Notes: generated by a model not told the origin, from the sequence alone. DNA of 64,000 nt from Aquarana catesbeiana (GCF_042186555.1 NC_133325.1:293328109-293392108), one strand, 5' to 3'. Shown: positions 1 to 11,456, counted from the stretch's first letter. Made by a program: numbers and translations.

Positions 1-59
1 ATTTTTCATTCTTGTCCCAATTATTTTTGCCCACTACTGTCTATTGATATGTAAAACAC

Positions 60-65
60 TTTATT
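60..65 (-). terminator. Poly(A) signal of the MADF-domain gene
   Basis: TTTATT on the plus strand is AATAAA on the minus strand, about 40 bp downstream of the MADF stop codon. Spacing and strand fit a polyadenylation signal; no other evidence. Confidence 0.4.
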
Positions 66-105
66 AAATCAGCAATTAGTGATCATTAATAACATCTAGT
101 AAACA

Positions 106-605
106 TCATTTATTTATTGACCAGAAATCTGTAGAACAATGCTGTACCTGACTCCAGCTGGGCTCCTCCACTTCCTCCTGGCTGGAAGTCCTAGGTTGGA
201 CATTGGAAGCCTCAGCTGGGGTGGAAGACAGGGTGGAAGGAAGAGTGGAAGGAAGGGTTGAGGGGGATTCCCTGACTTCAGTCTGGTCTGACAGAAATCG
301 CAGTCTCTCATAGTACCACAGCCTGGGGACATAAATGTCATCTGCTGCAGCTCTGGGTCTCTGGGAATCCTGGACCTTCTTGGGCTCCCTAAGATAAGTG
401 CTCCTCAGGCCACCAATTTTGGCTTTTAAATAGGGGATGGTTGCTGTGGGGACCACCGGCTTCACCAACTCCAGCAGTTTCTCCAGCACTGCCTGCCTCT
501 TTTGTTTATGATTATAATGTGGGTTTTGATCTGCCACAGACAGGGCAGCTCCCTGTATTTGTCTATGAACAGGGGGAGGAAGTTGTGGTCATTGAAGCCA
601 TCCAT
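106..605 (-). pseudogene. MADF-domain DNA-binding accessory protein of Harbinger, one frameshift
   Basis: The likely start is the ATG at 605-603, opening with MDGFNDHNFLPLFIDKY and then RELPCLWQIK, the usual opening of a MADF domain. The frame then breaks near 520-530, in the run of Ts, and the rest of the domain continues in the next frame to the stop at 106 (NPHYNHKQKR, LLELVKP, LRSTYLREPKKV, WYYERLRFL). The span of 500 nt is one base short of 167 codons, which fits a single-base loss. The C-terminal half has a short Ser/Thr/Pro repeat made by tandem GGAAGGG-type sequence. An acceptor at 611-612 and a donor at 713-714 suggest a 5' UTR exon and a 104-bp intron. MADF proteins are known as Myb-like DNA binders that partner PIF/Harbinger transposases. 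Role here inferred. Confidence 0.7.
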
Positions 606-714
606 TTTATCTGCAATACACAAGACAAACCCTAATGTCAGGTTAAAGTCTCCTAATCTTGTCCCAATATAGGCCTCAATCTAGAATCAGTATAGGCCCA
701 AGTTTAAATGTTAC

Positions 715-886
715 CTTTGTTATCACGATCGGTGCTTCCAAAACTCCTTCCTCCGCTCACAGATTGTACGTACTACGCACGCATGTTACGCTTTATATAC
801 ACTGGTCATGCGTGAAAGCCCGCCCCTGACGTTCTTTCTAGTCTATTCCCCGCCCCTTCTCGTTCAACGCAGTGGGGGAAGAGCAC
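715..886. promoter_or_regulatory. Divergent promoter between the MADF and Myb-like genes
   Basis: This stretch separates the 5' exon of the minus-strand MADF gene from the ATG of the plus-strand Myb-like gene. It is GC- and CpG-rich compared with its surroundings. It contains CTTTATATACACTGG (about 789-803, TATA-like, plus strand) and two CCCGCCCC/CCCCGCCCC GC-box-like motifs (820-860). I infer a shared bidirectional promoter from gene orientation and these motifs; transcription starts are unknown. Confidence 0.45.
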
Positions 887-2188
887 ATGGCGGAGACAGA
901 GCAGGTGCGTGCTAATTACAGCAACGAGGAGGAGGAGGAAAGCCCAGAACCAGAAACATCTCGATCCCAGAGGAGATGATTTAAGGCATCAAATGTGTCC
1001 TTTAGGGAGATGTTGGAGATGGTCGACATACTAAAAAGGGCCGACTATGACGGGAAGTATGGACCTTACCCCAACCTCAATGTCAGAAAGGCCAAGATCA
1101 TGGCGAAAGTTGTGAAGAGTCTGCAGAAGAATTTTGGGGTACGACGATCCAAGGATCAACTCCGGAAACGGTGGTTGGACCTAAAATTAAGGGAGCACGA
1201 TCAGTATAGAAGGATCAGGAGAGTGCTTCAAAAAAGTAAGTAGTTCTCCTGTGTTCCTATTCTTTATTTTTATTAAGTTCGTGCTGCTCCATGTGCTTTT
1301 CTTTACTGTTGTACAGTTTAAAATGGCAACTTTCATGTTCATGGACACATTAATCGTTCGTAGGAAACATTGTTCGTTCGGCCAATAAAACACCATGTTT
1401 TGTCCAGATGCAGTTCAATAAATTTTTTCAGACATACTTCTGTTAAATAAATTTTGGTGTCTAGATGGGTTTGGAACTAGAATGAAATTCAAACTAGATT
1501 CTGTGTAAGGAGAGGACACTCAGCAGCTGTTTACACATCTGGACACAGGAGCACTAGTGTGGGACACCAGAACACCCTTTTTTTAGGGGGCCCACACAGG
1601 TGCTCCAGTGGATACTATAGGGGTGACTCCATCTGTGAAACTTGTACAAAACAAGTAAGTATTCAAGCTTGACAAAGTAAATAAATATTTCTTCATCTTG
1701 GAACTCTGCCAAAACAGACAATTGTACCCCATTTCCAAGCAATATTTCATATTACTATTTCTGCCATCAAATATCTGTGTGCTAAGTATACCTATTTTTT
1801 TTACATAGGGGAGAAAAGACTCGGAGGACATCACTCATCAGAGGAGACAACAGACCCCCAACCTCATGAGGAAGTGGAAATCCCCCAAAGCCAATAGGAG
1901 GAGGAGGAAGGAGACATAATCAAAATAGTCACCACAACAGGTGAGTGTCTGCGACCACAGGCTCAGGTAAGAGATGGATGGCGGCATATTTATAATACAT
2001 GGTGTTTTTTTTCTATATTTTTAGGTGATCGTGATGTTGTGGATCAAGGTCATTTCACCAGTGAAAGTGCCCAGATCCTGATCGGAGAGATCATAGGGTG
2101 TAATAGGGACTTGGAAAACATCAAGCAAAACATCAATGATGTTCAAAACAAAATGAAGAACATCATTGATGTTTTAGGGAAAGTTTAA
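887..2188 (+). pseudogene. Myb/SANT-like (trihelix-type) accessory gene of Harbinger, three exons, two in-frame stops
   Basis: Exon 1 is 887-1235 (donor GTAAGT at 1236), exon 2 is 1809-1940 (acceptor TTTACATAG; donor GTGAGT), exon 3 is 2025-2188 (acceptor after a T-rich tract). Phases match at both joins and the three exons total 645 nt, exactly 215 codons. Exon 1 encodes an acidic leader (EEEEESPEPE), then a basic Myb/SANT-like domain (FREMLEMVDIL, GPYPNLNVRKAKIMAKV, RRSKDQLRKRWLDLKLREHD). Exon 3 ends in a likely coiled coil (ILIGEIIGCNRDLENIKQNI). TGA at 977-979 (codon 31) and TAG at 1895-1897 interrupt the frame, so it cannot give a full protein. By family knowledge such proteins bring the transposase to the nucleus and to the element ends. 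The exon model is my reading, not confirmed by transcripts. Confidence 0.75.
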
Positions 2189-2261
2189 ACCCCCTCAAAA
2201 TCCCTTACTTAGTTGTGCTTTTTTTACAGAAAATATTCTTCTCATTTTTTGATATATTCTC

Positions 2262-2333
2262 GAAAAGCCAAATTTTGAAGATGCACATGTTCACATTCAG
2301 CAATTTGTGTGCATCTACAAAATTTGGCTTTTC
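2262..2333. repeat. 26-bp stem hairpin between the convergent Myb-like and transposase genes
   Basis: Left arm 2262-2287 begins GAAAAGCCAAATTTTG; right arm 2308-2333 is its reverse complement with one mismatch; loop 20 nt. It lies just past the end of the Myb-like gene, upstream of the 3' end of the opposing transposase gene. The size and shape resemble a pre-miRNA-like hairpin or an old short MITE. Confidence 0.7.
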
Positions 2334-2686
2334 CAGGGGTGACTTCACCCCATCTGCTGAACGCAATATCAAACACAGTTTATAAATACTCATGTCTGAT
2401 ATTGCCTTCAATTTCTAACAAAGTTGAACTTTGTAAGTTCCAGATTTGTGTATTTCTTGTTGGTTTTAAACATGCCTGTTTTACCTTAAATGGATATTTC
2501 TACTTTTATTAATGTGACCAAAAAAATTGTTATACAACAAACATATTGGTTTGTTTTAAAAAGCCTTTTATAAATGCACATGTGATTGTGCTTGTATTAA
2601 AAAGATTGATAATCAATAATGTGTGGCTTCTTCTTTCAATGCTCCTAAACTTTTTGTGTGGTAAAATTGGTGTTTTCAGTGACAAT

Positions 2687-2795
2687 GGGGGTTATTTCCT
2701 AAGGGCAAATCCACTTTGCACTACAAGTGCAGATTCACTGTAGTCTCAAGTGCACTTGTAGTGCAAAGTGCCTTTGCCTTTAGTAAATAACACCC
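2687..2795. repeat. Palindromic MITE-like sequence
   Basis: Both halves read toward a centre near 2742: GGGTTATTTCCTAAGGGCAA on the left mirrors TTGCCTTTAGTAAATAACACCC on the right, and TTTGCACTACAAGTGCA mirrors TGCACTTGTAGTGCAAA. Arms are about 45 bp with a few mismatches. It looks like a small fold-back MITE inside the transposon's non-coding part; the family is not named. Confidence 0.6.
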
Positions 2796-2919
2796 AACAG
2801 TGCTTTCTAATGTTACACAATCACGCCATTTTCAGGACTCTCCAAATTTTAGTCAGGGTCAGCTAAAAGAAACACAAGCAGTAAATGTCAGCAAATATTT
2901 TAGTAGTTAAAATTAGTTT

Positions 2920-2925
2920 TTTATT
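2920..2925 (-). terminator. Poly(A) signal of the Harbinger transposase gene
   Basis: TTTATT on the plus strand is AATAAA on the minus strand, about 65 bp downstream of the transposase stop at 2988. Confidence 0.4.
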
Positions 2926-2987
2926 TAAAAAATGTCTCAGACATTGTCTGGCTTATTAATGGCCCCCCTACCCACAAAGTATACCAT

Positions 2988-5021
2988 TTATCTTAGACAG
3001 ACCTTGCGGGCACTCAAGGGGGGCAAGCCAGGATGGCCAGCTTCAAGCGCCTTCAGGGTTGGTTCATTGAGATTAATAATTCCGGATTCAGGCCCAACTG
3101 AGCCAGCATAGTTCACAGAATTTCTCCTTAAAAAGTTGTGGAGAACACAGCAAGCCAGGATGATGTGGTTCAGTTTATACTCTGCCATGTGTATGGGTGT
3201 AAGAAATAGGCGGAACCGGCTGGCCATTATTCCAAATGTGTTCTCCACCACTCTTCTGGCTCTGGCCAGCCGGTAATTAAAAACCCTCTGGTCCGGGGTG
3301 AGGGTCCTCATAGGTAATGGCCGCATAAGATGGTCCCCCAGCGCAAATGCTTCATCCGCAACTAAGACGAATGGGAGTCCTTCCGCATTGTCTTCTGGAG
3401 GTGTCAAGCCCAAGCTGCCATTCTGGAGATGCCTGTAGAACTCCGTGTGGGCGATGACTCCACCATCTGACATCCAGCCATTCTTCCCCATGTCCACATA
3501 CAGGAACTCGTAAGTAGCCAACGCCACCGCCAACATCACAATACTATTGAACCCCTTATAGTTGTAATAGTATGACCCCAAGTTGGGTGGTGGGATGATG
3601 TGGACGTGTTTCCCATCAATTGCCCCTCCGCAGTTAGGAAAGTCCCACCACTGGGCAAAGTGGGAGGCCGCAGTCTGCCATTTCTGTGGGTTGGAAGGAA
3701 ACTGTGGAGTCAAACAAGAAAATAAAATGAATCATTTTGCACATAAACATGGAAAGCAGATTAGACACAAACATTCTTGGCCAACATCAGTATTACATAT
3801 ATTTTAGGGAGTATTTAAAGACAAAGGTATAAGGTCCACCTATCAGATTCCCCCCCCCCATGGGCCATTTTATACATTTTATGGGGGGGAGGGAGATGTT
3901 TTGGACAGGTAACCCTCTCCACTTCATTGAGAGATGAATGCCTAAATAATGTGTATTACTTTGGCCAGCCTCTCTTTACTTACACTATTGGCAGCCCACT
4001 GGACAGGTAAGAAGTGTCATAATACAAAGAGATAAATACACACTGTACACATTTTAGCACATTTTTACATTCTGCTATTACCTATCAAGATAATAATAGG
4101 ATACAGAAACTTAAAAAAGTACCATTTGAAAGTATTCAGGCAGGCCCTTGCACTACATGCTTTGGGTAATTCGTCCATAAATCTGACCACAAAAGAGGTG
4201 GGTATATAGTGTGTATGGGTTTGGAAAAGTCAGCAGATAGAGGATTGGTATCAGCTGAGTTAGCAGTTGGGGGGAGGGAGGGTTCCAAATGATTTTGGGA
4301 CCTAAAAAAAAGCCTCTGGCACTCTGCCTGAATTTAAAGCACAAATCACAATTTTAAACATTTTAGGGGGTATATATTGTAAAGCACTACTATGGAGCTG
4401 ACAAAATACATTGTTAAGTGACTACACTAGGTGAATATAGGGCAAGGAGAGCATGCTGGGGAGGTAAGTGAAGGCAAATATGTATGAAGGACAAAAAAAT
4501 ATATATATAAAAAAATTACAGCATGCATGAGGACAAAGGGGGCATTCACAGCATATTACAATCATGGAAATTAGGGAATGAGGAAACAAATACAATATAT
4601 TATCAAACATTAAATACAATAAAATGTGAAGTTAAAGGATAAATGTTACCTTAATATACTCCTTCTGCAGGACCTGAATGATGGCAGAACAGGTCTCTGG
4701 GATAATGATCCCCAGAACCTGGGGGGAGATGCCTGTCGAGAACTTGAGGTCCTGCAGGCTTCTCCCCGTCGCCAAGTACCGCAGGGTGGCGACTAGCCTC
4801 TGCTCCAGAGTGATGGCTTGCCTCATGCAGGTATCCTGCCTGCTGATATAGGGGGTCAGCAAAGCCAACAAACGGTGAAAAACGGGGTCCGTCATACTGA
4901 GAAAGTTCCTAAAATCGTCAGGATTATTCTGTCGGATCTCACGGAGCAAAGGCATATGACAGAACTGGTCACGCTGGAGCAACCAATTCTTGGTCCATGA
5001 ACTCCTCCCCACCCTGTTCAT
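2988..5021 (-). CDS. Harbinger transposase (HARBI1-like DDE nuclease), two exons, open
   Basis: Exon 1 is 5021-4650, ending at AAG before donor GTAACA. The intron is 4649-3702. Exon 2 is 3701-2988 after acceptor CTCCACAG. The exons give 124 + 237 = 361 residues, close to HARBI1-type transposases (about 350), with no stop or frameshift. Exon 1 carries the N-terminal helical region (DDFRNFLSMTDPVFHRLLAL, RLVATLRYLATGRSLQDL). Exon 2 carries the DDE_Tnp_4 fold: GGAIDGKHVHI (first Asp), VLVADEAFALGDHLMRP (second Asp), and RLARARRVVENTFGIMASRF (Glu). The start at 5021 follows an in-frame TAA upstream. It cuts and pastes the element at TWA sites in the nucleus. Whether this protein is active cannot be judged from one copy. 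Confidence 0.88.
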
Positions 5022-5489
5022 GGACTGGGCTTATGTCAAAGTAAGAACCCCAACACCAAGCCCCCGCACAGTACGAACTCTACAAGGAGTACCTACACGC
5101 AACATGGCTAGAAAACGGTCAGCTGCTCAGAACGAAGTAACAGAACGCACTGAAGAACAGCAAGGCCTGTGAAGAGCAACCTGAAAATCAGTAACGAACG
5201 AACAAGAACACAATGACAAAGTCAAGGGTAACACGCTGCACGCACTGAAGACCTAATACAAACCCACAAGCACAAACTGAACAGCAGAAAATGATCTGAA
5301 AACCACGAGTCTGAAAAAGCGCAAATCGTCTCTCACCAAACTTTTACTAACACGAGATTAGCAAAAGGAGCCCAAAGGGTGCCGCACTTGGTTCTGAACT
5401 GCCCTTTTATAGTCTCATCGTACGTGGTGTACGTGACTGCGTTCTTGGCGATCGGAAATTCCGACAACTTTGTGCGACCGTGTGTAGAA

Positions 5490-5579
5490 AAAACAAGTTT
5501 GAGCTAACATCCGTCGGAAAAAGTCCATGGATTTTGTTGTCGGAATGTCCGATCAATGTCCGATCGTGTGTACGGGGCA
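5490..5579 (-). repeat. Right terminal inverted repeat region of the Harbinger element
   Basis: Read on the minus strand it begins TGCCCCGTACACACGATCGG and continues with CATTCCGACAACAAAATCC. Sub-repeats of TCCGAC / GTCGGA recur through 5450-5579, a typical sub-terminal layout for transposase binding. The same order of motifs is found from 61208 in the MITE. Confidence 0.7.
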
Positions 5580-5582
5580 TTA

Positions 5583-6432
5583 TACACCAAGACCAATCCG
5601 GTTTTACAAAAGGCCGGCAAATATCTGATGCCACTGGCTCATTAACATTATCCACCACCCGGAGACTACCAGAATGCCTTCTCTGCTTCTCTCTTGATGC
5701 AGAGAATGCATTTGATAGAATCCATTGGTTATATCTCATAAGTATGCTCCACATATTTGGATTATAGAGCAGAATGCGTACTGCTATTTTAGCTCTTTAA
5801 ATTGCCCCGTCAGTGCACGTCTATGCATCTGACATTTTATCCAAACTTTTCCAGATTATGAACGGTACTCAGCAAGGTTGCCCCTTGTCTCTACTGATTT
5901 TCAATATACTAAGGAAACCCCGGCAGAGCACAACAATCTTATTTTATGATTTCTACGGAGCATAACATGAGCCTTTTTTTTGATGATGTAATTCTCATGG
6001 TAACTAATCTGACTACCTCCCTGGCTGAGTAACAAAAGATTCATACTACAAAGTCAATGAAACTAAGTCATTTCTATTAGATTTAGGCTTTGATGGCACC
6101 ACTAGAAGCCTATTGCAACATCAGTTTCTGTTTGTGTGGGCAGATTCTAGCATTTCTTTTCTAGGAATCCATTTAATCAAGTCGGAGAAGAATGTATTTC
6201 CAAGTAATTATCTCCCTCTCTGTCAAAAATTACAACAAGATTTAATCCAGTTAGCCAAACATTAGTTCTCCTGATCTGGTCTGGGAAACTTGCAGCCTTT
6301 AAAATGTCACTCCTTCTGTTGCATCCCTTCAACACACTCCCTATCCCCATTCCTCAAAGTTAATATAAGTCCCTCCAGTCTTTACTAGGTCCCTATATCT
6401 GGCAGGGCAAACAGCCTCGCTGTGCACACACC
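5583..6432 (+). pseudogene. LINE (L1/Tx1-like) ORF2 fragment A: reverse transcriptase
   Basis: Decayed reverse transcriptase reads across several frames: DQSGFTKGRQISDA and SLDAENAFDRIHW near 5595-5740, NGTQQGCPLSLLIFN near 5855-5905, then GKLAAFKM and the LPIPIPQS region near 6280-6360. These are characteristic of L1-type ORF2. It begins next to the Harbinger terminus and stops at the chromovirus insertion (6432), resuming at 12143. The ORF2 5' half is presumably left of the window, beyond the Harbinger element. Confidence 0.75.
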
Positions 6433-7183
6433 TGTCTGGAAAGGCTTTCCAGCAACCAGGGTGACAGAAGAATACCTGTGGTTCCCTATTAGAATAGCCG
6501 TTATGCGCACGCGCATGCGCAATGAGATGAATGACGGCACGCGGATGCCCACGGGGACACGTGGGCGCACTTCGTGACAGCTATTGGCGCCAACATGCGC
6601 TATTTAAAGGAGACTGACGCCTTGCTGCTTTGCTGTCCTTCTACAGCGTTTCCTGAGACCTTTGCTACTTGTTACTCTGCACATCTGATTCCTGTTTGAC
6701 CCGGCTTGTTCTTGACCATCCCTGCCTGCTGCCCGTCTCTGATCCCGGCTTGTCCTGACTACTCTTCTGCTGCTCCTTTGGCCTGTTTCCTGCCCGCCCG
6801 TTACTGACCTGGCTAGTACCTTGACTCCTCTTTGGCATCTGTTCCTGTACCTGATCTGCCCGCTAGTGTTTGACCCGGCCTGCCTGCACCTGCTTGTGAT
6901 CTGAACTACAGAACACTTCCCTACCGTCTGCTGTGTCCTGCTTCCTGCCTGACTACTGCTCCAGCCTGCCACCAGCTGCTAGTCTCTTCTGCCTGCCACC
7001 TGCTGTCAGTCTCCTCTCAGTTGCATCGGAGGTCCGGACCAGCCCCCTGCATCAGCTAAACTGTCAGGCACTTGTGCCCCTTTGCACTCCTGAGCCCCTA
7101 TCTGCTCTATTAGGGGTTCTCAAGTCAGAGGTATACGAGAGGCCGCTCCCTGCATACTGTGCTCAACCACCAGGTATGTGACA
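6433..7183 (+). repeat. 5' LTR of chromovirus 1
   Basis: Starts TGTCTGGAAAGG and ends ATGTGACA. The 5-bp target duplication ACACC lies at 6428-6432 and again at 12138-12142. It is 751 bp, against 681 bp for the 3' LTR; the two share most of their text but differ by indels. TATTTAAAGG near 6600 is a TATA-like box. A CpG-rich alternating stretch (6503-6521, ATGCGCACGCGCATGCGC) is missing from the 3' LTR. Confidence 0.9.
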
Positions 7184-7196
7184 GTACCAGACAGCC

Positions 7197-10100
7197 ATGT
7201 CTGAGCCCACGCAGGGAGCGTCTCCAATGGACGAACTTTGCAGTCATCTTGCTGGACTCACCCAGGCTGTTAAAGACTTGCAAGAGGGTTATACCCGACT
7301 GGAGGAATGTGTTCAGGCCCTGTCTTCATCTGCTCCCTCCGCATGGGGGACGTCTGCTGCACCGTGGTGCTGATGATGCCGCCTGAACCCAAGGTCCCCA
7401 CACCTAAGAATTAAGGGCATTTCACAACGCCTGTGAACTTTTTTTTTGCCCTGCAGTGAAGGACTTTTTCCCTTGAGTCCACCAAGGTGGGCTTTGTCAT
7501 CTCCCTGTTGTTAGGGGAGCCTCAGTCATGGGCCCACCACCTGCTGGAGCAGAAGGATGTCTCTCTCAACAGCTTGAGCACCTTCTTTTTAAGCCATGTC
7601 TCTACTTTATGAGGACCCACAACAGACTGCTACCACGGAAGTGGCTCTACATACCCTCCAGCAGGGCTGCAGCCGAAGACTATGTATCAGAATTCAGGCG
7701 TTGCAGTTCTGAAACTGAAATGACGCCGCCTTGCACTACCAATTTTGCATGGGCCTCTCTGAACCGCTAAAAGATGAACTGGCTCGAGTGGGCATTCCCG
7801 AGACTCTAGACGCCCTCATCAACCCATCTATTCAAATAGACAGATGTCTAAGAGAACGAAGATCAGAGCGAATATCCAGTCCCTCTTGTCCAGTATGGAT
7901 GCTCCCACGCGTGTCTAGTTTCCCTCACTCTGCTTCCTCAGCCCCAGCGACCACCACTTCTGATGCTTCTGAACCGATGCAGTTGGCCTTGCTTCGTCCT
8001 TCACTTACACCTGAGGAACGTCAACGCTGGTGGGTCAGCAACCTCTGCCTCTATTGTGGGGAACCTGGACACTATGTGAGGACTTGCCCTGCAAAGCCCT
8101 GTAAGTGCCTTTCCATCTCTCCTGCTCTTACACCTGCTTTGCTAAACAACACCTCTCATCTGGCTGTCTCTATATCCTTACAACTTCCAGGAGGTAATAC
8201 TCCGGTCACTGCTATAGTTGATTCAGGAGCCTGCAGCTGCTTTATAGACTTATCTTTTGCCACCTGATACCAAGTTCCCCTGCGGCCTAAGGTAAAGGGA
8301 CTTTCTGTACATCTGGCCGATGGATCAGCTATTAAGTTGGGGCCAGTCACGCAAGAAACTGTTCCTCTAAACACCACCATTGCCAGTAACCATCAAGAAC
8401 TACGGTGTCTAGATGTCATTGAATACCCACTGTTCCCCATCATTCTAGGCATGCCTTGGCTGAGGGCTCACAACCCACAAATTGATTGGATATCAGGGAG
8501 GATCAGTTTTCTCTCTCCTTACTGCCACCAACACTGCTTACAGGAAGCTGTTGATGTTCCGTCCTCCTTGCTATGTTTGGAATCAGATGCTGAAACCCGC
8601 CAAGCTGTTCCAGAGGTCTACCACAGTTTCTTGGATGTTTTCAGCAAGAAAGGTGCAGAGACTTTCCCCCCCACATAGGCCCTATGACTGCCCGATCAAA
8701 CTCCTCCCCGGAGCAGAGATTCCTTTTGGGAGAATCTTCCCTTTAACAGAACTGGAATTAGGAACCATAAAAACCTACATAGATGACAACCTGGAAAAGG
8801 GGTTTATTTGTCCTTCCACCTCCCCAGCAGGAGCAGGGATTTTCTTTGTAGAAAAGAAGGACTACTCTCTATGTCTCTGTGTAGATTATCAGGAGCTCAA
8901 TAAGATTACGATCAAAAACCAGTACCCTCTTCCTCTGGTACCCAAACTGTTTCAGAGACTTGGAGCCATTGTAATATTCACTAAACTGGATCTTCGTGGA
9001 GCTTACAACTTAGTTCGTATCCGAAGTGGGGACGAATGGAAAACCGATTTCTGCACTCGGATTGGGCACTTTGAATATTTAGTGATGCCCTTTGGTCTAT
9101 GCAACACCCCTGCCACATTCCAGCATTTTGTGAATGACATTTTCAGAGACTATCTTGACCTGTTTTTTACAATATACCTAGATGACATCCTGATTTTCTC
9201 TTCCTCCTTGGTTAAACATTGTGAGCATGTCAGGAATGTGCTAACACAACTTCGACTTCACGGCCTGTATGCAAAACCTGAGAAGTGCGTGTTTGAACCT
9301 CAAAGCATTCAGTTCCGTGGAGGGTATCAAGATGGACCCTCAGAAGGTCTCTGCCATCCTGGACTGGCCAGTGCCTACTGATAAAAAAGAAATCCAACGT
9401 TTTGTTGGGTTCGCAAATTTTTATTGGAAGTTTATAAGAGTATTTTCTACCGTCATTTCCCCATCACAAGGCTCACTAAGCAAGGCACTCGGTTCCACTG
9501 GTCTTCTGAAGTTCAAACTGCCTTTGTAATTCTAAAAGACCTGTTCATTTCGGCATCAGTTTTAAAGCACCCTGATCTAGCTTTGCCATACATTTTGGAG
9601 GTGGACGCATTGGAAATAGCACTCGGAGCAGTACTCTCCCAGATACAGGGCCCAAGGCTCTTTTGCACCCAGTTGCGTTCTTCTCTTGCAAGTTGTCCGA
9701 AGCAGAGAAGAATTATGATGTAGGTGACCAAGAACTATTATCAATTAAGGCCACACTTGAAGAGTGGCGATATCTTTTGGAGGGAGCAGCACATCCGATT
9801 CTTATTTATACAGCTCACAAGAATCCGGAGTACTTGAAAGTTGCCAAAAGATAGAAACCACGTCAGGCCAGGCGGGCACTTTTTTCACCAGATTCCCGTT
9901 CCACATCACTTACAGGCCAGGGTCAAAAAATACGAAGCCTGATGCACTTTCCCCGGATGTTCAGTGAATCCAAAGCCCCCTTACCTCCAGATACCATCCT
10001 ATCCTCAGGGGACTTTCTTATGCTCCAAGGGGACTTGCTATACCAAATCAAACAAGCTTCCATAGGTGCTCCTCTTCCATCTGATGTCACTCTACAAGCA

Positions 10101-11440
10101 AGAGATGACCTATTGTGGTACAGGGATACAATTTTTGTACCTCAAGATTTGCGAGTTGCCGTCCTTAGTTCCTGCCATGACCATGAGTTGGCCACTTCGG
10201 TGTGCACAAGACTTCCGAACTCCTCCAGCGCACGTTTTGGTGGCCACAGTTGCTGAAGAATTGCAGGAAATATGTTGAATCATGTACCATCTGTATCCAG
10301 AGTAAAGGCAGCAAGTCCAAGGCATGGGGTCTGTTAAAGCCACTATCTGTCCCAGAGAGGCCACGGAGCATGATCTCCATGGATTTTATCGTTGAGCTGC
10401 CACCATCAGAAAACTGCACTACCATCTTTGCGGTGGTGGATAGATTATCCAAGATGGCTCACTTCTTGCCAATGAGGGGTACACCCTCTGCCCCTGAAAC
10501 CGCGAGGATCTTCATTAAGGAGGTTGTGAGGCTCCACGATATCCCTGCAAATATTGTATCAGACTGAGGGGTACAGTTTACTTCTAAGTTCTGGAGAGCA
10601 CTATGTGAATTCCTAAAGATCGATCTTTCCTTCTCCTCTGCCTATCATTCCCAGACTAATGGCCAGATGGAGAGAACGAACCAAATGCTTGAGCAGTATT
10701 TGCGTTGTTTTTTGTCATTTTCCCAGGATGATAGGGCATCCCTGCTATCTCTTGCTGAATTCGCATATAATAACTCTGTTCACTCTGCCACAAAACAATC
10801 TCCGTTTTTTGCGAATTACGGCTTTCATCCTTTGTTCCTGTTCAACAACATCCCGGAGAGCTCAGGACTAGCGCCCAAGAGACTCTGAATTTCTTTGACA
10901 CAAATAATAAATTACTGCAGGAGACAATGACAAGGACTCAGGAATATAACAAGGAGGTGTTTGACAAGAACAGGAGGGGGAGCTTAATTTAGAACCCGGA
11001 GATCAAGTTTGGTTGTCCACCCTGAATTTGAAGCTTGCTTGCCTCTCTAAAAAATTGGGCCCTAAATTTGTGGGTCCCTTCCCAGTGAAAAGGAAGATCA
11101 ATAATGTGGCCTATGAATTAAAGCTACCAGAATTATTTTGGATACATCCAGTTTTCCATGTAGCCTTACTTAAGCCCACAGTTCCTGACCCCTTCGCCGA
11201 CCGGAATACCGGTCCTCCTGAGCCATTACTCATCAATGGTAAGGAAGAATTTGAGGTTGAATCCATTTTGGATTGTAGGAAGAGATGTAACCAGATCCAG
11301 TACCTGGTGAAATGGAGAGGGTATGGCCCAAAGGAGAATTCTTGGGAGCCAAAGTCCAATATCCACGCTGAGAGACTGATCCTATCCTTTAAAAAGTCCC
11401 ACCCAAGAAAGATGGTCCAATTGGGCATCCGGAGGCTGCC
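7197..11440 (+). pseudogene. gag-pol region of chromovirus 1, broken by stops and frameshifts
   Basis: ATG at 7197 opens gag but meets TGA at 7371. Landmarks follow in changing frames: CCHC zinc knuckle CLYCGEPGHYVRTC (8046-8087, all ligands present); protease active site VDSGA (about 8217-8231); reverse transcriptase from about 8700 with YLDD at 9175-9186; a frameshift near 9320; RNase H about 9590-9850; integrase about 10170-10880 with the paired cysteines (ESCTICIQ), the catalytic MDFIVELP block near 10379, the SD block near 10562 followed at once by a TGA (10565-10567), and the catalytic Glu near 10672; chromodomain (YLVKWRGYGPKENSWEP) about 11250-11400. The chromodomain marks the chromovirus branch of Metaviridae and by family knowledge steers integration to heterochromatin. 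No functional polyprotein can be made. Confidence 0.9.
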
Positions 11441-11456
11441 CATTGGAGGGGGGCAA

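Larger units (their letters stand above)
1..5579. mobile_element. Harbinger (PIF) DNA transposon, three-gene, left end outside the window
   Basis: The segment holds a HARBI1-type transposase, a Myb/SANT-like gene and a MADF-domain gene. It ends at 5579 with a terminal inverted repeat reading (minus strand) TGCCCCGTACACACG, followed by TTA (5580-5582). TTA fits the TWA target preference known for Harbinger. Just past the TTA, L1-like ORF2 sequence begins, so the element appears inserted in a LINE. The last 200 bp are closely similar to the MITE at 61208-61624. The left terminus is not visible, so I infer rather than show that all three genes belong to one element. Most vertebrate Harbingers carry a transposase plus one Myb-like gene. 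Confidence 0.8.

Noticed and set aside
7184..7210. tRNA primer binding site after the chromovirus 1 LTR
   Set aside because: The bases after the LTR (GTACCAGACAGCC) do not match a tRNA 3' end I can name, and no TGG follows the LTR directly.
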